Shown here one piece after another: positions 1 through 12,578 of a DNA stretch of 64,000 nucleotides. Made by a program: the position numbers and the translations under genes. The first letter of the stretch is position 1; every line of letters starts with the position of its first letter. The DNA comes from Bradysia coprophila (lineage: Eukaryota; Arthropoda; Insecta; Diptera; Sciaridae): NCBI RefSeq assembly GCF_014529535.1, contig NW_023503555.1:1488001-1552000 (forward strand). The letters run 5' to 3'. The notes under the pieces are model-generated. The model searched no databases, was not told where the DNA came from, and saw nothing but the letters and a program-made list of their open reading frames with translations.

Positions 1-345
1 GACCGAATACCAGTTAATTATAACTTGCATTGAGGTACTTGCCAAAGTATTTGTATCCCTTTCAACGTCTTACGATGAGAGCGAGAGGACCGAAAACCAG
101 GTTATTATAGCTTGCTTTGGGGTAGTTGTCAAAATATTTCTTTCTCTTTCATCATAACACTCTATTGCACGAACGTCATTTGCGTCAAGTTGCAACTTGT
201 GGTGATGTGAATTCGATTCCATAGAGTATTATACAAGTTATAATGAACTGGTCTTCGATCTTCTCACATAACATGTTGCATAAGCAAATACTTTGACAAG
301 TACCCTAAGGCAAGTTAGAATTAAATGATCTTCGGTTTTCTCGCT
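1..345. repeat. Clustered direct and inverted repeat units
   Basis: A unit that reads roughly GACCGAANACCAGTTA followed by a CTTGC and a GTACTTGTCAAAGTATTTG motif occurs twice in direct orientation (about 1-60 and 88-150) and again inverted (about 282-345, with a weaker inverted piece near 235-270). The arrangement is that of a foldback element or two nested MITEs. The left end may lie outside the window, so no target duplication can be scored. Confidence 0.6.
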
Positions 346-2054
346 CTGATAATAACATTCTATACAAACTTAGCAGGTGCAACAACATTAGTCACTAAGA
401 AAATACGATGGTGGCAACACTACTAAAATGAATGAATTAGGGTGAGGTAAAGCTACAAACAAGCGAACAAGCGAGTTAACCACATATGGCTTAGTCATCT
501 GATGTTTGATAATTCAACAAATGTAATGAAACTGCTTCGTATCAATAGAAGAATAGAAGGTTGAACTTTACATTAAAATTGTCTGTTCTTTTAGCTTTTC
601 GCAACATGAATGAAAGAAATTGTAATTTCTGAAGTTGCGTCGAATATGTCGGGTTAAGTTGAGTTTTAATTTCAAAAGTCGGTCCAACCAGAAATTAATT
701 TTTTGAGACCCAAAGAACTCTTTCATCTCTACTACAATTTGTGTATATTTGAACTTGCTCCTTTAGGCCATTGACTAGAGCATCACAAAAAAGATCTTAT
801 TTGCATGATGGTGTCGCGCTGTAAGTACTAGCGAAATCAGATTTTTGACACTGACTATCTTAATACCACCCTAAGCTATTGAAAGGGTTGTGATACAAAT
901 TAATGTAAGACAATATTTTGCTATCAATGTCAGCACTAGCGAGCTAATCAATTATATACTTGCCGTTCTAAACGGTTAGTTGGTCTGAAGAACAGAATTT
1001 TTTTATCAATCTGACTGACAAAATCCTTCGCAAAATCTATGTTTAATTAAAGAAAAATCGCGCAACCAACGCAAATACGACAAACAAAACAATTAACTCA
1101 ATTAACGACTGTACAAACTGAAACCAGAAAAGAATCATACAATCAAGTAAATGTTCGCCAATTTCGTTTCAGTTTCTTTTTTTTGTTATTTTTTGTATCT
1201 ACATCACTTAAATATAGCAGAGTCCCATTCATTGTTATAGAAATATATTACTCTTGTTACGACTTATACGATTCTTTAATTGATATATTTTCTTGTGTAT
1301 AAAAATCTCATAAATAAGCTAACGCTTTAGCGGAAGTGGAGTTCATTTTAATTGTCCTTTAACATAACCCAACACATTTAACTTTCTTTGACTACTTGTG
1401 CGATGATGTTACATTTAACCGATTTTTTTCTCTCTTCTCGTCTTTATTGCATATACACGCATGTTTGATTCATTGTAATAGATGGGTTTCATGTTGGTAA
1501 TAAGTTTCATTCAAGAATTGACGAACACTTGTTTTCCGAGTTGTAAGATCGCAACGTATTTTTAGTGTTTGTTTTATTTCTTAATGTGCCATTTAATTTA
1601 ATGAGTTAAAATTATGTCTCTTGGGTGCTTAAAGTGGTGTTGGACGTTAATTGAGTATTTGTATTATGAACTTTATGAATGCGCTAGAAACACTATGCAT
1701 GGGAATTGGTAATTGTTTGAATTTGGCTTGAATTTTACTTTAAATAAAATTTTCATTCAATTAAATTTGGGCTAAATTTGCTATCTTGTAGAAGAGTTTG
1801 TTACATGTTCTTGTTGCATTACCCTGATGAAATAATTCATTCGCATAATTGAGGAAATACTTCTGAAGCCAAGAAATATATTGTAGAGTGAGCTATTTGT
1901 TATCGACGGCCGCGACCGTACTAAGCAATGCACTCTAGTTGATGGGCTTTCTTAAAGGAAAATTTTAGTTAAAACAAATGAAGTAAAAGATTTTTTTAAA
2001 ATCTCTTGAGAATGATCAAAAGAAGTAACTGATTCCATGACTAACTAACTGATT

Positions 2055-2180
2055 CCATTAAAGCTTTATTTCGGGTCAGGTTAATTTTCCTGTTGAAAAC
2101 CTGATTGAAGTCAGGTCAGGTTTAGGTCAAGCCTGAAAACATATATTCTAAATCAGGTCGACCTGAGTCTGCTCGGAGCA
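2055..2180. repeat. AGGTCA-rich dispersed repeat
   Basis: Multiple copies of AGGTCA or its complement TGACCT occur in about 110 bp, for example GTCAGGTCAGGTTTAGGTCA and TCAGGTCGACCTGA. Similar stretches occur at 20.69-20.88 kb and 54.0-54.19 kb. The last is a clear inverted repeat, so this is probably a piece of the same element. Confidence 0.6.
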
Positions 2181-4481
2181 GGAATCGAAGGTTATTAACA
2201 AACTAGGCCAATTATTATTCTCGTGTGCACATTTACACAATGAATTTTTTCGCATAAGGAACCTCAACTAAATTTCCGTCTATTTCGTTTGAAATCACTT
2301 CAACCATCAATCATTCAAAAATAATCTCACGCTCATCAACAATAATACATCGACGAAACAAAACAAAGCAAAAAAAAAATTTCAAATAAAACAAAATGAA
2401 TCGCTTTATTTACACTCCAACTCTCAAACTTAATTGTTTAATGAGTTTTCAACCACAAACAAAATGCATTCAAATTTTCGCAAAGTTCCCATTCATTTAG
2501 CACTTAAATGACAGTGATGTTGATTTTCATTTCATCAAAGATCCGAACATATTTCACCGTTTCAAAGGGCTTTGTTGCTTGTAAGTTTTTTTTTGGTAAT
2601 TAAAAAAAAAACCTTCAGTGCGTACAGTGCTTGGTTCGTCGATTTTTTTCATATTTATTCCTTCATCTTCCGTCATCATAACAACAAAAAGACATGGTAT
2701 ACCACTTTGTTGTTGTGAGGAGCAAAGGACTGTGTTTGAGGCGATTTGTGTGTTATATTTTTTGGAAGTAAAAAAAAAACGAAAATGAAAATCAGCAGCG
2801 GCATTTTGTTTTATGCTAATTCAAGATACACATAATGAGCGGAGAGGTAAACATTAAAACATCGACAAGAAACGAGAAAATAATTTCTGTTTAAGAAATC
2901 ATGATTGTTGAACAGAGCGTCTTATAAAATTTTGACAGGCTAAATCATGAACTGCGGTGAACAAAGTCGAAGGGAAGTCTGTTTGTTTGTTTGTTCGTTT
3001 TTTAATAGATCGTTTTAATATTGTTTATGGTTAAGCCTTTTGGTAAATATCTAATTACACCCCGTGTGTTTCAATTGTGAAAAATAATATATTTTCGACA
3101 AAAGTTTGCACAACTTCCGGCCATGCCATTTTACTGATGTTTGGGTTATCGGTATATTATATTGGGTGGAAAATAATTAGACAAGAATATTGTTCACATA
3201 GGTACTGCTCCTGCGCTCACAAAAGAATTCAATGAAGACAAGGTAGCTGATAAGTACATCAACGTAGGATCTAGGACGACGTAACCTATAATCAGGCCCG
3301 AAGAGCACCCTTGGCCAGTTGTAACAGATTGATATTTACGAATTGCTCTAACTTTGTAGTACACACATGTCATTCTGTCATTCGTCGTGGCTGTGTCTTG
3401 GTTCGTCATAGTATCGACAAAAATATGGTCCGGCTGATATAGTGAAACCCTTTTCTGAATGAGGCTTTTATTGAACAACAATACAGCTCAAACTGCTCGG
3501 TGGGAAAATATACGAAAAGAACACTTGTCGATGTGGCAAATCTATCGAGGAAAACGGCCTAGATGGTCTATCATGCAAGTAGTTTGTATCAATCAAATAT
3601 TATACTTACCATTTACAACATTTCACAGAAAAGTTGAGACAAGCATTTTATTAGTATTGCTATCAAATCTATTACTTCGTTTCATCTAAGCATTTTGTAT
3701 GTACATGTACATACTGAAAGAAATCTTCTACTTCATTTGTTTTAACGTACAATTTGGTATAAATAAAATGACTTCTGTTAGACATCATAATTTATTTTTA
3801 TCGTTAATTTCGACAACAGATTCTTCAACTTCGCTTGTTATACAATAGTTAGATAATTAAATCGCTAACTGCAATATAGAAGCGTGCAACATATCACCCA
3901 CGAAAAGGCATTGGAATACTAGGTGTGATAGTGGAATCATATGATTGTTGCAGCACTGTTTATGGAAATCATGACGTAATCACATAGAAAATTATATAAA
4001 TTTTCAAAGTCTTACCAAACAGCCGATGTGAATCTGATCGAAAGTCGAAAGCCTAATTACTTCACAGGAGTCCTGATAAATATTTTTTATCAAACTTGAT
4101 CAAGGTAAAATGTAATCATTTCTTAGATGACAGTCCATACATTTAGCGTTAGTATTACTGTCTTTGCATTTAGCAGCGATATCCTAACTCGAATGTTGTT
4201 CTAGATTAAAATTTATGTAGATTATTAAGTGAATTTCACTTCCCATCACTAAAAGTCCAGCAAATATTGACGAACCATCTTGTAACAAAAAGTCGTAATT
4301 CCAATACTATCGTACTGGAGGTACGTGAATTTATTACAAGAACGAATATCTAAAATCTATTACATCATTAGTTGTAACAAACATGTTGGTACGTAAGGCC
4401 ACATTCGTCAGAGTTTATTTATTTTTTACGTCATCATTTAAAGACCACTCTATACAAAAATAATTAAATTTAGAAAGGGGA

Positions 4482-4518
4482 TGCGTCACATTAGCGAATT
4501 ATAGGAAAAACGAAAGTA
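4482..4518. repeat. Solo terminus of a MITE family
   Basis: The sequence TCACATTAGCGAATTATAG with its AAAAACGAAA tail matches the terminal inverted repeat of the element at 42187-42355 (TCACACTAGCGAATTATAAG). No partner terminus is visible nearby, so this is a fragment or a solo end. Confidence 0.5.
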
Positions 4519-6059
4519 TAGTTAAAGTAGCTACGATTCAAAAATGCTTACGATGCTTACGAAATTTCACTTTTATTTAATATCGAGTCATTTACACTAG
4601 CTTTGTGCTATGTCTACTGATTACACCGTTCTGACAGTAATATTTTCTTAAAATTTTGGAGCATGAACCTGATGTTGCAAACATCACTCTAATAAGAAAC
4701 AAAATCTTTAAAATTTGTCCAGTACTCCCATTGACTGTTAACTCATTTCGTTGTTATGATGCATGACACTATCAATTATTTACACCCATTGGTTACGCGC
4801 AAATGACCAATGACAAAATTTTAATGAATTTCAATTGATTTAATCGATGAAATCAGAAACTTCAATTCAATTTATTAACTAAATTCAATTAAAGCCTACC
4901 ATCAATTCAAAACTCTATGTTTATCACCCGAAATCCATATATTATGCATACCGAGTAGACCAGAGTCAAATGATAATTTTTTATTTGTCTTAATTCATTT
5001 TCTCAAGATGCCATCCAGATAAATGTGTATCGAATGTGTGTTCATTCGCTACATACAATTATAGTGGTCCATTGTGCTAACCATTACAAAAATTAAATAT
5101 ATTTTATGTACAACTTGCACTGCCAGTAATCAGTCTGAGGTCAAAATATTTACCACTTGACCCTTAACTCAATCAGCCTGAGTACGTGGGTTTCAATTGA
5201 AATTTCTGTTACGAGAAGCTACTGTGTCGTATACGTGCCTATATGTATATATACAGTTTATACCGAAGCATCATGGTGTGTATTATCATAGCCGTTTTTA
5301 TATCTAAAAAAAGTCTGAATGGATGACTCTTTGTTGTCGGAGACGCATTTTTCTCGACATTAAAAATTATCTATCATCATCTGGAAGATGTGATGACCAA
5401 ACGAAGTCATTTAAATGTATTATCATTCATTATGATGTTGATTCAAGTTGATATTATTAAGTTACTTGAGCCTACGGTTATTTTGTGTATATTGAAAACC
5501 ATAATAGAGAGTAAACCATTATAATACTGTACTGTCTTCCTCCATCACATAAGTGTATATATATGCGACTAAATACGGCTAAACTGTGTGGTTGACATGC
5601 ATAAAGTTCGAGACAAACGAATTGCTGAATTACTTGAGACATTTTGTAATTCTGTTGTTACACAAATTCTCTTCATTTTATTAATTTCTTTGTATTAATT
5701 CACTTCTTCCTTTAATGTTTTCAGGGGGACATTATAAGCAAGAAGCACATTATGGTGAATGTTGGGTAAGATTTGTATGCCTACTGATTGGACACATAGG
5801 TGACATACGATAATGGAAATTTGTGTATATGTCACACAATAAATTGTAAATGACTATGAACGTTAAGAGGTGTTATCACAAGTCATCAGCAATAAATTTT
5901 CAGAAATTCCGCCTTTCATTGACAATTAAAATTCATAAAATGATTTCGACAACCAAGGACGCAATCAGAGCGCGCAAATAATTAACCTTTCAGAAATGGT
6001 TATGTTAGTCAACTGATATGGACCAATGTATATCGCTTTGTGCCCTAATAGTCATTTTT

Positions 6060-6150
6060 ATAGCTAGGGATAAAAAGTTGAAAAGTCCAGTTCGAGGCGA
6101 AGCCGAGGTTAATACACACACGATAACTTGACTTTTCATTTTTATACCGA
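6060..6150. repeat. Weak hairpin with GC-rich loop
   Basis: The left arm (ATAAAAAGTTGAAAAGTC) pairs imperfectly with the right arm (GACTTTTCATTTTTAT). The spacer carries TTCGAGGCGAAGCCGAGG. The right side (TTTTTATACCGAGTTTTGTAATGG) recurs near 13.03-13.07 kb, again next to a GAGGCG-type spacer. It resembles the better hairpins at 11.7-14.1 kb. Confidence 0.45.
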
Positions 6151-6637
6151 GTTTTGTAATGGCTGTGAGCTCATAAACCAATTGAGTTACAAACAATTTT
6201 TTTTTATTTTTTATCGATGGAGAACCTAATTTATACCTACCATGGTAGATAAATAACTATGAAATAGTCAGGTAACAGGTCTCTATAGGTTTGTTCTAAG
6301 GTCATTTTGAAATGTCAAATTTCATCCACAGAAGGCAACTTAACCTCAACTTTCAGGTTGACGAAAATTTTAACGAAAAATTTACAAAGAAATTTGTTGA
6401 CGTTTAGGTTATGTTCATCTCTGTGGATGAAATCGTCGGCGTTCGTGTCGTCAAAGTTCGGGTTTACAGTTATTTGGAACAAACCTATTACATCGTTACA
6501 CTACGATCTGTCATTTATTACTTGGTACTCACACATCTTTAATTTTAAGTCATCAACACGTTTTTATTGTACCGTCTAGTTGTACATAAAAACGACCATC
6601 TCGTGACTCGGGGGATACCAGTAACCTGTCACATACG

Positions 6638-6825
6638 GATATTTATCTGTTATGGATAACGACGGCAAAAATAGGGACGAGCTCAGCGTAATATGGTCCT
6701 TTATATGCATAGTAAAATGCATGTTAAAAAAATTGAAGTAAAAGATTTGAAATCCACCGATTTAAAATACTTTGATCGATGGAAGTCATAGACCCGATAA
6801 TAATACTGGTCATACGCTGTAGCTT
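6638..6825 (+). repeat. Dispersed repeat family A, copy 1
   Basis: Family A is defined here as a 110-190 bp repeat that starts near ATCTGTTATCGATAAC, continues through a GAGCTC and GGTCCTTTATATAG block and AAAATGCATGTTAAAA, and reaches GAAGTAAAAGATTTG. This copy is nearly full length and shares the downstream segment TTTGATCGATGGAAGT with the 20.9-kb copy. No coding capacity is seen. The class (SINE, MITE or other) is not clear. Confidence 0.65.
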
Positions 6826-8941
6826 AGGTTAAAATGACTTTATCTTTCAGTAATTAAGTTACATTTTTGATCAGAATCAGGAAATTCCACCTTATCGGAC
6901 TTAATTTCGCCATTCTTCACATCTGCTATCGATAGAGATGAAAATAAACTATTAACGCTGGCTGATTCAATCCTATATGACAACATGTATGTTTAAACTA
7001 ATGAAGTAGCAGATTTCATTTATTTCAATGACAAATGACCAAAATAGGTAATAGATTCGAAAATAACTTAAGTGATTATGGACTATGAAAGGCTTTTATG
7101 GAAATTTCGCAATATATTTGTCAGAATAAGTTAAATTCCTCATCTTTTATTTGAATCACTGGAACTGAGTTATATATCAATCGTGTATCGTTAAATCGCT
7201 CGTATAGGATACCCAATTGGAACCCAACATTGTGAAGCGAATCAAGTGTGTTATTACAGCCATTTAGAAATATATCAACAACCATATAACACACACGCTT
7301 TCAATTCTCGAAAACAAACTTCTAAAATTGTCGTCCCTTAAGGACATGTTTACATACAATTTAATGTCATTTTATTATTGATATTTATAGTGGCCAATAA
7401 AACCATAAAATGACACACACATATTTCATTGTGCAATCCAAAGAATTTATGGCCGAAGAAAAACGTTTTCAAAACCTTTACAAAGAAAACGAAGAAATCT
7501 CCTTGAACAAGTGGAACCAAAAAGTAACAAAACAAACAAAATGCTTGGTTTAAAATCCGAAAAAAAAGAAACCAAAACAAAATTATGCTTTTTTTTCTTA
7601 CGTTAAATTAACTGGAAGTAAAATCGGTGGTTACTCGCTGGTTCGTTACAAGTTCACTTATCGGGAACCCAAAAAAAGGAGATTTTTTTTTGTGACGAAA
7701 AATCTTTTTTCGAACAAAAGTTTGTTTTCAAATTACCTGCTGATACATGATGGTTGTTTTTGATGTTTGAACAGTCATGACTATATGTATATCGTTGGTA
7801 CGATTTTGTAAAGAAAAAGGTATACCTCGTTCCTTGTACGCCCGCAGCGCCCGCAGATTTTTCGTAGAATCATAAAATTTGTTGAGAAAACGATTTTTTG
7901 ACGAGATTTTTGATTGAATATCAGGAGAGTTGATGATCGTTGAATTAAAAAAAGTGTTTTTTTAGTTTAAATTCATTGAATATAATTTTTATTTGTTTCT
8001 ATTGATGGTCATTACTAAACTTATTAACAATTTCATTTTATTTACAATCTATCTTTGTTTCTTTTTTTTGTACACTATACAATTGGTTTAAAATAATTAA
8101 TTCCGTTGGGGGGGCGACACTATATTTACATTTGATATATTTAATTAGAACGTTTTTTTCTTCTATCAGTATAATTATACGGTGAAAGCGAGAAAGCGCA
8201 GGTAACATAAGTGACTTCTAGTTTTATTAATATTATATTTATGATAAAATGCATTGTTCTAATCAATATTTGATTCCAAATATCTCTTCACAGTGTCACC
8301 TGATTCTTTACGGTTAATGTCTAGATTTACCAAGAACTGAATTTTAATCAACAAAACAAAGTTTCTCTGGCATTTTTTATCTTAATCATCACTGGTTATA
8401 GTTTGCCGTTTATATCGTCTCCTTCTCTCATTCAGGGTCTATTTTTGATAATTTTTGTTTTAAAAAAATGAACCAACATTTTTGTTGGTAAATTTTTCTA
8501 TAAAAAAAAAACTTTCAAAAAACAGGCTCTGCTTCCATCGACTACATACAATTTTATTATTTATCGCAATAAATTGGTTGACTAATGAAAATGCACCGAA
8601 TTTAATAAATTAAAATTTCAAAATTTATTTCTAATTTTAATTATAATTTTTTAAAGTTTTTCTTTTAAATTTTATATCACAAATACTCTGCCCGGGTTTA
8701 ATTCCATGATTTATCGGACGCTATAGGTCACGCAGTATAATGCGAAAAAATTTACGAAATTTTTGATTTTTATTGAAATAAAATATCGCCGGACTTCGGT
8801 TGAGAAAATTTAACTCTAAGGCGACAAGACAGTTACAACAAAAATTATTAAAAATTGCCTTGTGAGCCAAAAATATTTTTTTTTAATTAATTGAAAATTC
8901 GACCTGATTTTTACTCGTTGAAAAGACAAAACTCATCAAAT
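6826..8941. other. AT-rich intergenic DNA downstream of the forkhead gene
   Basis: There is no gene I can support. The sequence is dominated by A and T runs. It probably contains the 3' flank of the minus-strand forkhead gene. Confidence 0.5.
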
Positions 8942-8947
8942 TTTATT
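8942..8947 (-). terminator. Candidate polyadenylation signal of the forkhead gene
   Basis: TTTATT on the plus strand reads AATAAA on the minus strand, about 175 nt after the forkhead stop codon. It is the first canonical hexamer downstream of the gene. In sequence this AT-rich such hexamers arise by chance, and another lies at 8624-8629. Confidence 0.4.
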
Positions 8948-9122
8948 CACATCAAGATATCAAAACAAATTTCGTTTGAAAATGTTGAGGAACAATTTTT
9001 CGACACATTTCATCCGCTCATACCGAAATCTCAATCAATAATTTCTAAACCGATTGCGTCCGGAACGACCATGGAATAAGACCGCACTAATTACCCTTTT
9101 TTTTAAAACAACAAAATCAACA

Positions 9123-10127
9123 CTAACTATGCCGTGATACAACGGTTACCGGTTTTAATATTGGCTGTTGTGGTTGCGACGTCGGCTGATGCATTTCATT
9201 CGTACTAAGTGTCATAGCCGCTTGTTGCTGCAGTAAATGTTGATATTGGAGTCTTTGGTAAATTTCGGCTGATGATGGGACCGGCGGTGCACCTTGGGAC
9301 ATTTGCGAAACACCCAACAAACGATCCATACCGAAACCGGTCATATTCGGGAATGGCAGCGACAGCGGTAGACTGGGCTTTGGTGCCAGATTTGGGGCGT
9401 ACGGTCCGTAACGGCTGTACATCGATGCTAGTAGTGCTGGTGCGGCCGCATGTGATGGATACACGAAATTTCCGAATTGTGAATAGGCTAGTCCGGGGAA
9501 CATGGGACCGGCTAGAGATCGTTTGAACGCAGCCAATCGTGATCGAGATGCAGCGGTTGATCGTCGACGTAATTTACCAGTTGAGCCACCAATGAAAACG
9601 TCTTCGGATGATGCGTCTAGCATCCAGTAATTTCCTTTGCCCGGATCGTCGTAGTGTCGGGGAACTTTCACGAAACACTTGTTCAACGACAAATTGTGGC
9701 GAATCGAATTCTGCCAGCCCTGTTTGTTGTCCCGATAGTACGGATGATGTTTCATGATGTATTCGTAGATACCGTTGAGTGTTAATCTCTTTTCCGGACT
9801 ATCTCTGATGGCCATCATAATTAAGGCATTGTAACTGAACGACGGCTTTTCGTTCTTTTTATCGCCTTTGACCGATCCTTCCTCCGAATTTTCATCCGTT
9901 TTACGGCTACTACAATCCATTGGTGGTGGCGTTCCAGTAACATCCAAATCTGATTCGATATCCGATATTTCAGATTCGGCTGGCGAATGGGATAGCGATG
10001 GTGATGGGGCCGGTGATGTTTGCAATGTTTCGGGCAGAATGGAGTTAATTGAAAAATTCGATTTTAATGGTGTTCGAGCCATGGTAAAAAATGTTGGGCT
10101 GTTCATTGGATATTCAACGTTAACCAT
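9123..10127 (-). CDS. slp: Forkhead transcription factor, sloppy-paired / FoxG type
   Basis: Intronless frame of 334 aa. The frame is open a little further upstream, but the first ATG (MVNVEYPM) is at 10127, so I start there. Residues 25-31 (FSINSIL) match the eh1 motif that recruits Groucho. Residues about 94-185 are a complete forkhead DNA-binding domain with the recognition-helix stretch [11 protein letters not shown] (140-150), then GKGNYWML and the basic wing [20 protein letters not shown]. The domain and the part after it are of the Slp1/Slp2 (FoxG) class. The C-terminus is rich in Pro, Ala and Gln (HLLQQQAAM). In Drosophila these proteins are nuclear pair-rule repressors used in segmentation and neural patterning. 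Drosophila has two adjacent paralogues; only one is in this window, so slp1 against slp2 cannot be decided. Ser, Pro and acidic residues dominate 36-90. Confidence 0.95.
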   Translation of the reverse strand: MVNVEYPMNSPTFFTMARTPLKSNFSINSILPETLQTSPAPSPSLSHSPAESEISDIESDLDVTGTPPPMDCSSRKTDENSEEGSVKGDKKNEKPSFSYNALIMMAIRDSPEKRLTLNGIYEYIMKHHPYYRDNKQGWQNSIRHNLSLNKCFVKVPRHYDDPGKGNYWMLDASSEDVFIGGSTGKLRRRSTAASRSRLAAFKRSLAGPMFPGLAYSQFGNFVYPSHAAAPALLASMYSRYGPYAPNLAPKPSLPLSLPFPNMTGFGMDRLLGVSQMSQGAPPVPSSAEIYQRLQYQHLLQQQAAMTLSTNEMHQPTSQPQQPILKPVTVVSRHS

Positions 10128-10391
10128 TGTACGGTTACAACACTTAAAATGCACAAAATGTTCCGTTTATTCGGATTTCTTTTCCTTTTTTTTCTCACTT
10201 CGAATGTCTTTTCCTTTTCTTGTCAAAAATTATTTTTTCTTCTCACAACAAAATTTCTTCGTCAAAATTTATATTCTCACTGTACCTTCCGTTCAGTACA
10301 TATGAATTCCACAAACACAAACTTTCTTCTCTTTAAAAAAAATTCAACTTGCGTTTATAACATGTTGTTCACAGTGCTAAGCCTCAAACTA

Positions 10392-10426
10392 AACTGACTC
10401 TCTTAAATGCCAGTTCCAACTTTATA
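10392..10426 (-). promoter_or_regulatory. Core promoter of the forkhead gene (TATA plus Inr)
   Basis: On the minus strand TATAAA (10426-10421) lies 31 nt before the A of TCAGTT (A at 10395), which matches the arthropod initiator TCAGTY. That is the standard spacing. It predicts a 5' UTR of about 268 nt, with transcription start at 10395 and the ATG at 10127. Confidence 0.7.
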
Positions 10427-10429
10427 AAT

Positions 10430-11277
10430 CGTCATTCTGCCGACAACGATCGGGAAAACCATCGTCCAATCACAATCCATCCCATACGCAACCAATCACC
10501 ATCCAGCTACAGCATTCCATATAGAATTTACCAATCCATTGACGGTGTAATGGCAACATGGTAAAAATGGTATTGGCTCCGCCTGTGCATGGTTTGTTGG
10601 CCAAATAAAATCGTCGAGTTTACACAACTTTCGAGGCTCAATTCTACAATTTGTTTACATAATTTGAACAAACAAATAGCTGTTGTTGCAATACATTCGG
10701 GGTATTTATGTTTATACATAGAGTTTACCTCTGGTTTTTTGTTTAATATTTTACATTATGGGCCGGGTTTCATAGCTGCATGGATTGGTGTGTACAATGT
10801 ATATTAATAAGTTGTATGTATTTGGCATATGGGACGAGTGTAGTGTGTATGGAGCGTAGTATTTATGTTTGTTTTCGATGTTTTTACTTGGGGAAACAAG
10901 GATTGTGCGCGATGATGTTGCACATATTATTGCAGTTTTTAAGGGGGACACACCATATACACAAGGTTTTCATTATAATAAATTTGTGGATTAGGTGATA
11001 TATTTCGTTGATTTCATTTTTATATTTTTTTTTTGTTATAAATAAAAATGTGCCTTAATGGTAATGGTAATGCTGCGCTGAATGTGGTGCTATGAAGATG
11101 GGCAGATGTTATTTTCGGCTTTGTGTTCACGTTTTTTTATTATTAATATTTTTGGTTTCGCTATTCTCCGATGATGACGATGACAATAATATAAATTTTT
11201 CTCTGTTTCATTTACTAACTTGTTCCCTCATTGATTCAGAAAATTTATTAATGGCAGGTTGATTGCGTTCGGCTACG
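10430..11277. promoter_or_regulatory. Upstream flank of the forkhead gene
   Basis: The first 850 bp upstream of the predicted start site have no coding region. Just upstream of TATA the minus strand has several GATTGG/ATTGG words (CCAAT-box-like) between about 10465 and 10500. Enhancers of pair-rule genes commonly lie here, but I can name no binding-site cluster with confidence. Confidence 0.35.
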
Positions 11278-11671
11278 TTAAGAGGGTAGACTAGGTGTGA
11301 AGTAGGCTATATATTGAAAAATTGGTTTTAAAATTAATGTAGACCATTTAATGAAAATCTGTTCCAGCAATTAGATGAGCAATATGTTTATCTATCTCTA
11401 AAAAATGAAAAACGATTTACAATAAGCATCAGTTGGAAGAAAACCGATTTCCAAAATATGAACGTCGCTTAAAGTTAGGCTATGCAATATTTTTTTGGAA
11501 ATCGGTTTTCTTCCAACTGATGCTTATTGTAAATCGTTTTTCATTTTTTAGAGATAGATAAATATATTGCTCATCTAATTGCTGGAACAGATTTTCATTA
11601 AATGGTCTACATTAATTTCAAAACCAATTTTTCAATATATAGCCTACTTCACACCTAGTCTGCCCTCTTAA
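11278..11671. mobile_element. Foldback MITE flanked by TTAA
   Basis: A near-perfect palindrome. The left arm (about 11278-11457) is the reverse complement of the right arm (about 11494-11671), with a loop of roughly 36 nt. The ends read TTAA-GAGGGTAGAC and GTCTGCCCTC-TTAA. A TTAA target duplication is typical of piggyBac-type elements, but the termini do not start with the usual CCC, so superfamily assignment is open. Arms of about 180 bp with few mismatches suggest a young insertion. A transcript through it would form a long hairpin RNA. Confidence 0.85.
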
Positions 11672-11706
11672 AGAAAGAGTGGTCTTATCAATCGTAAAAA
11701 ATATCT

Positions 11707-11830
11707 TACTTGACAATGGGGCAAATGATGGAAATTGTATTTCTTGTGTGTTTACCGACCTCGGCTACGCCTCGATTGGTAAATTTCACAGAAGAGGTAC
11801 CATTTTCATCGTTTGCCCCATTGGTAAGTA
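11707..11830. repeat. Hairpin H1 with CTCGGCTACGCCTCG loop
   Basis: The arms (starting TACTTGACAATGGGGCAAA, ending TTTGCCCCATTGGTAAGTA) are about 50 nt and imperfectly paired. The spacer is GACCTCGGCTACGCCTCGATT. The arms do not resemble those of H2-H6. Confidence 0.7.
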
Positions 11831-11951
11831 ATGTACTATTAGCCCACGGACGTGATTATACATGCTTGAGTATGAAATTTTCGCAAGAGGCACACCGTTG
11901 ACACTTGCGATAATTTTCATTTTCGCAGTGTTTCGCAAGTAATAGTAGATT

Positions 11952-12067
11952 ACAGCAGAGCCTATGTAAATGAGTAATACATGTGTGCGATGTTTGCGGC
12001 GTGTGAGCCGAAGGCGAACCGCCTAATTTCGCACACATGTATTACTCATTCACATAGGCTCTTCTGT
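11952..12067. repeat. Hairpin H2
   Basis: The arms of about 38 nt (AGAGCCTATGTAAATGAG and its inverse) pair almost perfectly, with ACATGTGTGCGA closing the stem. The spacer contains GCGGCGTGTGAGCCGAAGGCG and AACCGCC, a GC-rich block that can itself fold. Confidence 0.75.
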
Positions 12068-12074
12068 ACTGTTC

Positions 12075-12573
12075 TTTAATGTGTAGGCATCCTGTGCGTT
12101 GTATTTACATTGTCTAAGATGAAAACTACGAAACAATTTTGCATAAAACAGCATTTCGGAACCTTTCCACTTCTAACCATTTTGAACTAAAATTTCATTT
12201 TCATTTAGTAGGCATCGGATGTGTACGCCATTTCGGTCATATTTTTTGACTTTTTGTTTGTTGTAAGTCTCAGTTTCAACGAAAATATTTGATTTTGTTG
12301 TTTCAAATTATAAATTCAGTTGTGATTTTAGTGTTTTCTTAATTGTATCGATGGCATGTGCATCAAAAAATAGTTCCGCCTGTGTAAATTCTAATTTATA
12401 TCGTGTTTTGTGTGAAGTGAAAACATAAACAAAATCATCGAAAAATGACCGACCAGCGCATGTAAATGATCGCGCATAGCATGTAAGTCATCGAAAAATC
12501 ACACATGTAAATTTCATTTACATTCTCATCGCAGACAATGTAAATACAACGTACAGGATGCCTACACATTAAA
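12075..12573. mobile_element. Inverted-repeat element, about 0.5 kb
   Basis: Terminal inverted repeats of about 45 bp (TTTAATGTGTAGGCATCCTG, continuing to TTTACATTGTC) differ at only one or two sites. The interior has no coding frame but contains repeated CATGTAAAT and TCGAAAAAT words. No clear target duplication can be separated from the terminal TTTAA. Confidence 0.75.
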
Positions 12574-12578
12574 ATACC

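Larger units (their letters stand above)
346..6059. other. Gene-poor intergenic DNA
   Basis: I see no convincing coding region. The stretch is AT-rich with many homopolymer runs. It holds the AGGTCA-rich repeat near 2.1 kb, a degenerate family-A fragment near 3.72-3.85 kb (TCTTCTACTTCATTTG), a single MITE end near 4.48 kb, and a short segment near 5.73 kb bounded by splice-like sites. Open frames around 3.2-3.7 kb are short and look accidental. Confidence 0.6.

Noticed and set aside
9272..9526. Plus-strand frames across the forkhead gene, also 9868-10305
   Set aside because: Shadows of the slp coding strand with no similarity to known proteins.
9123..10127. A second sloppy-paired paralogue nearby
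   Set aside because: No other forkhead signature ([10 protein letters not shown]) in any frame of the window. It may lie outside.
10128..10154. Upstream extension of the forkhead frame to a GTG at 10154
   Set aside because: Eukaryotic initiation at GTG is rare and the ATG at 10127 is only nine codons on, within the predicted 5' UTR context.
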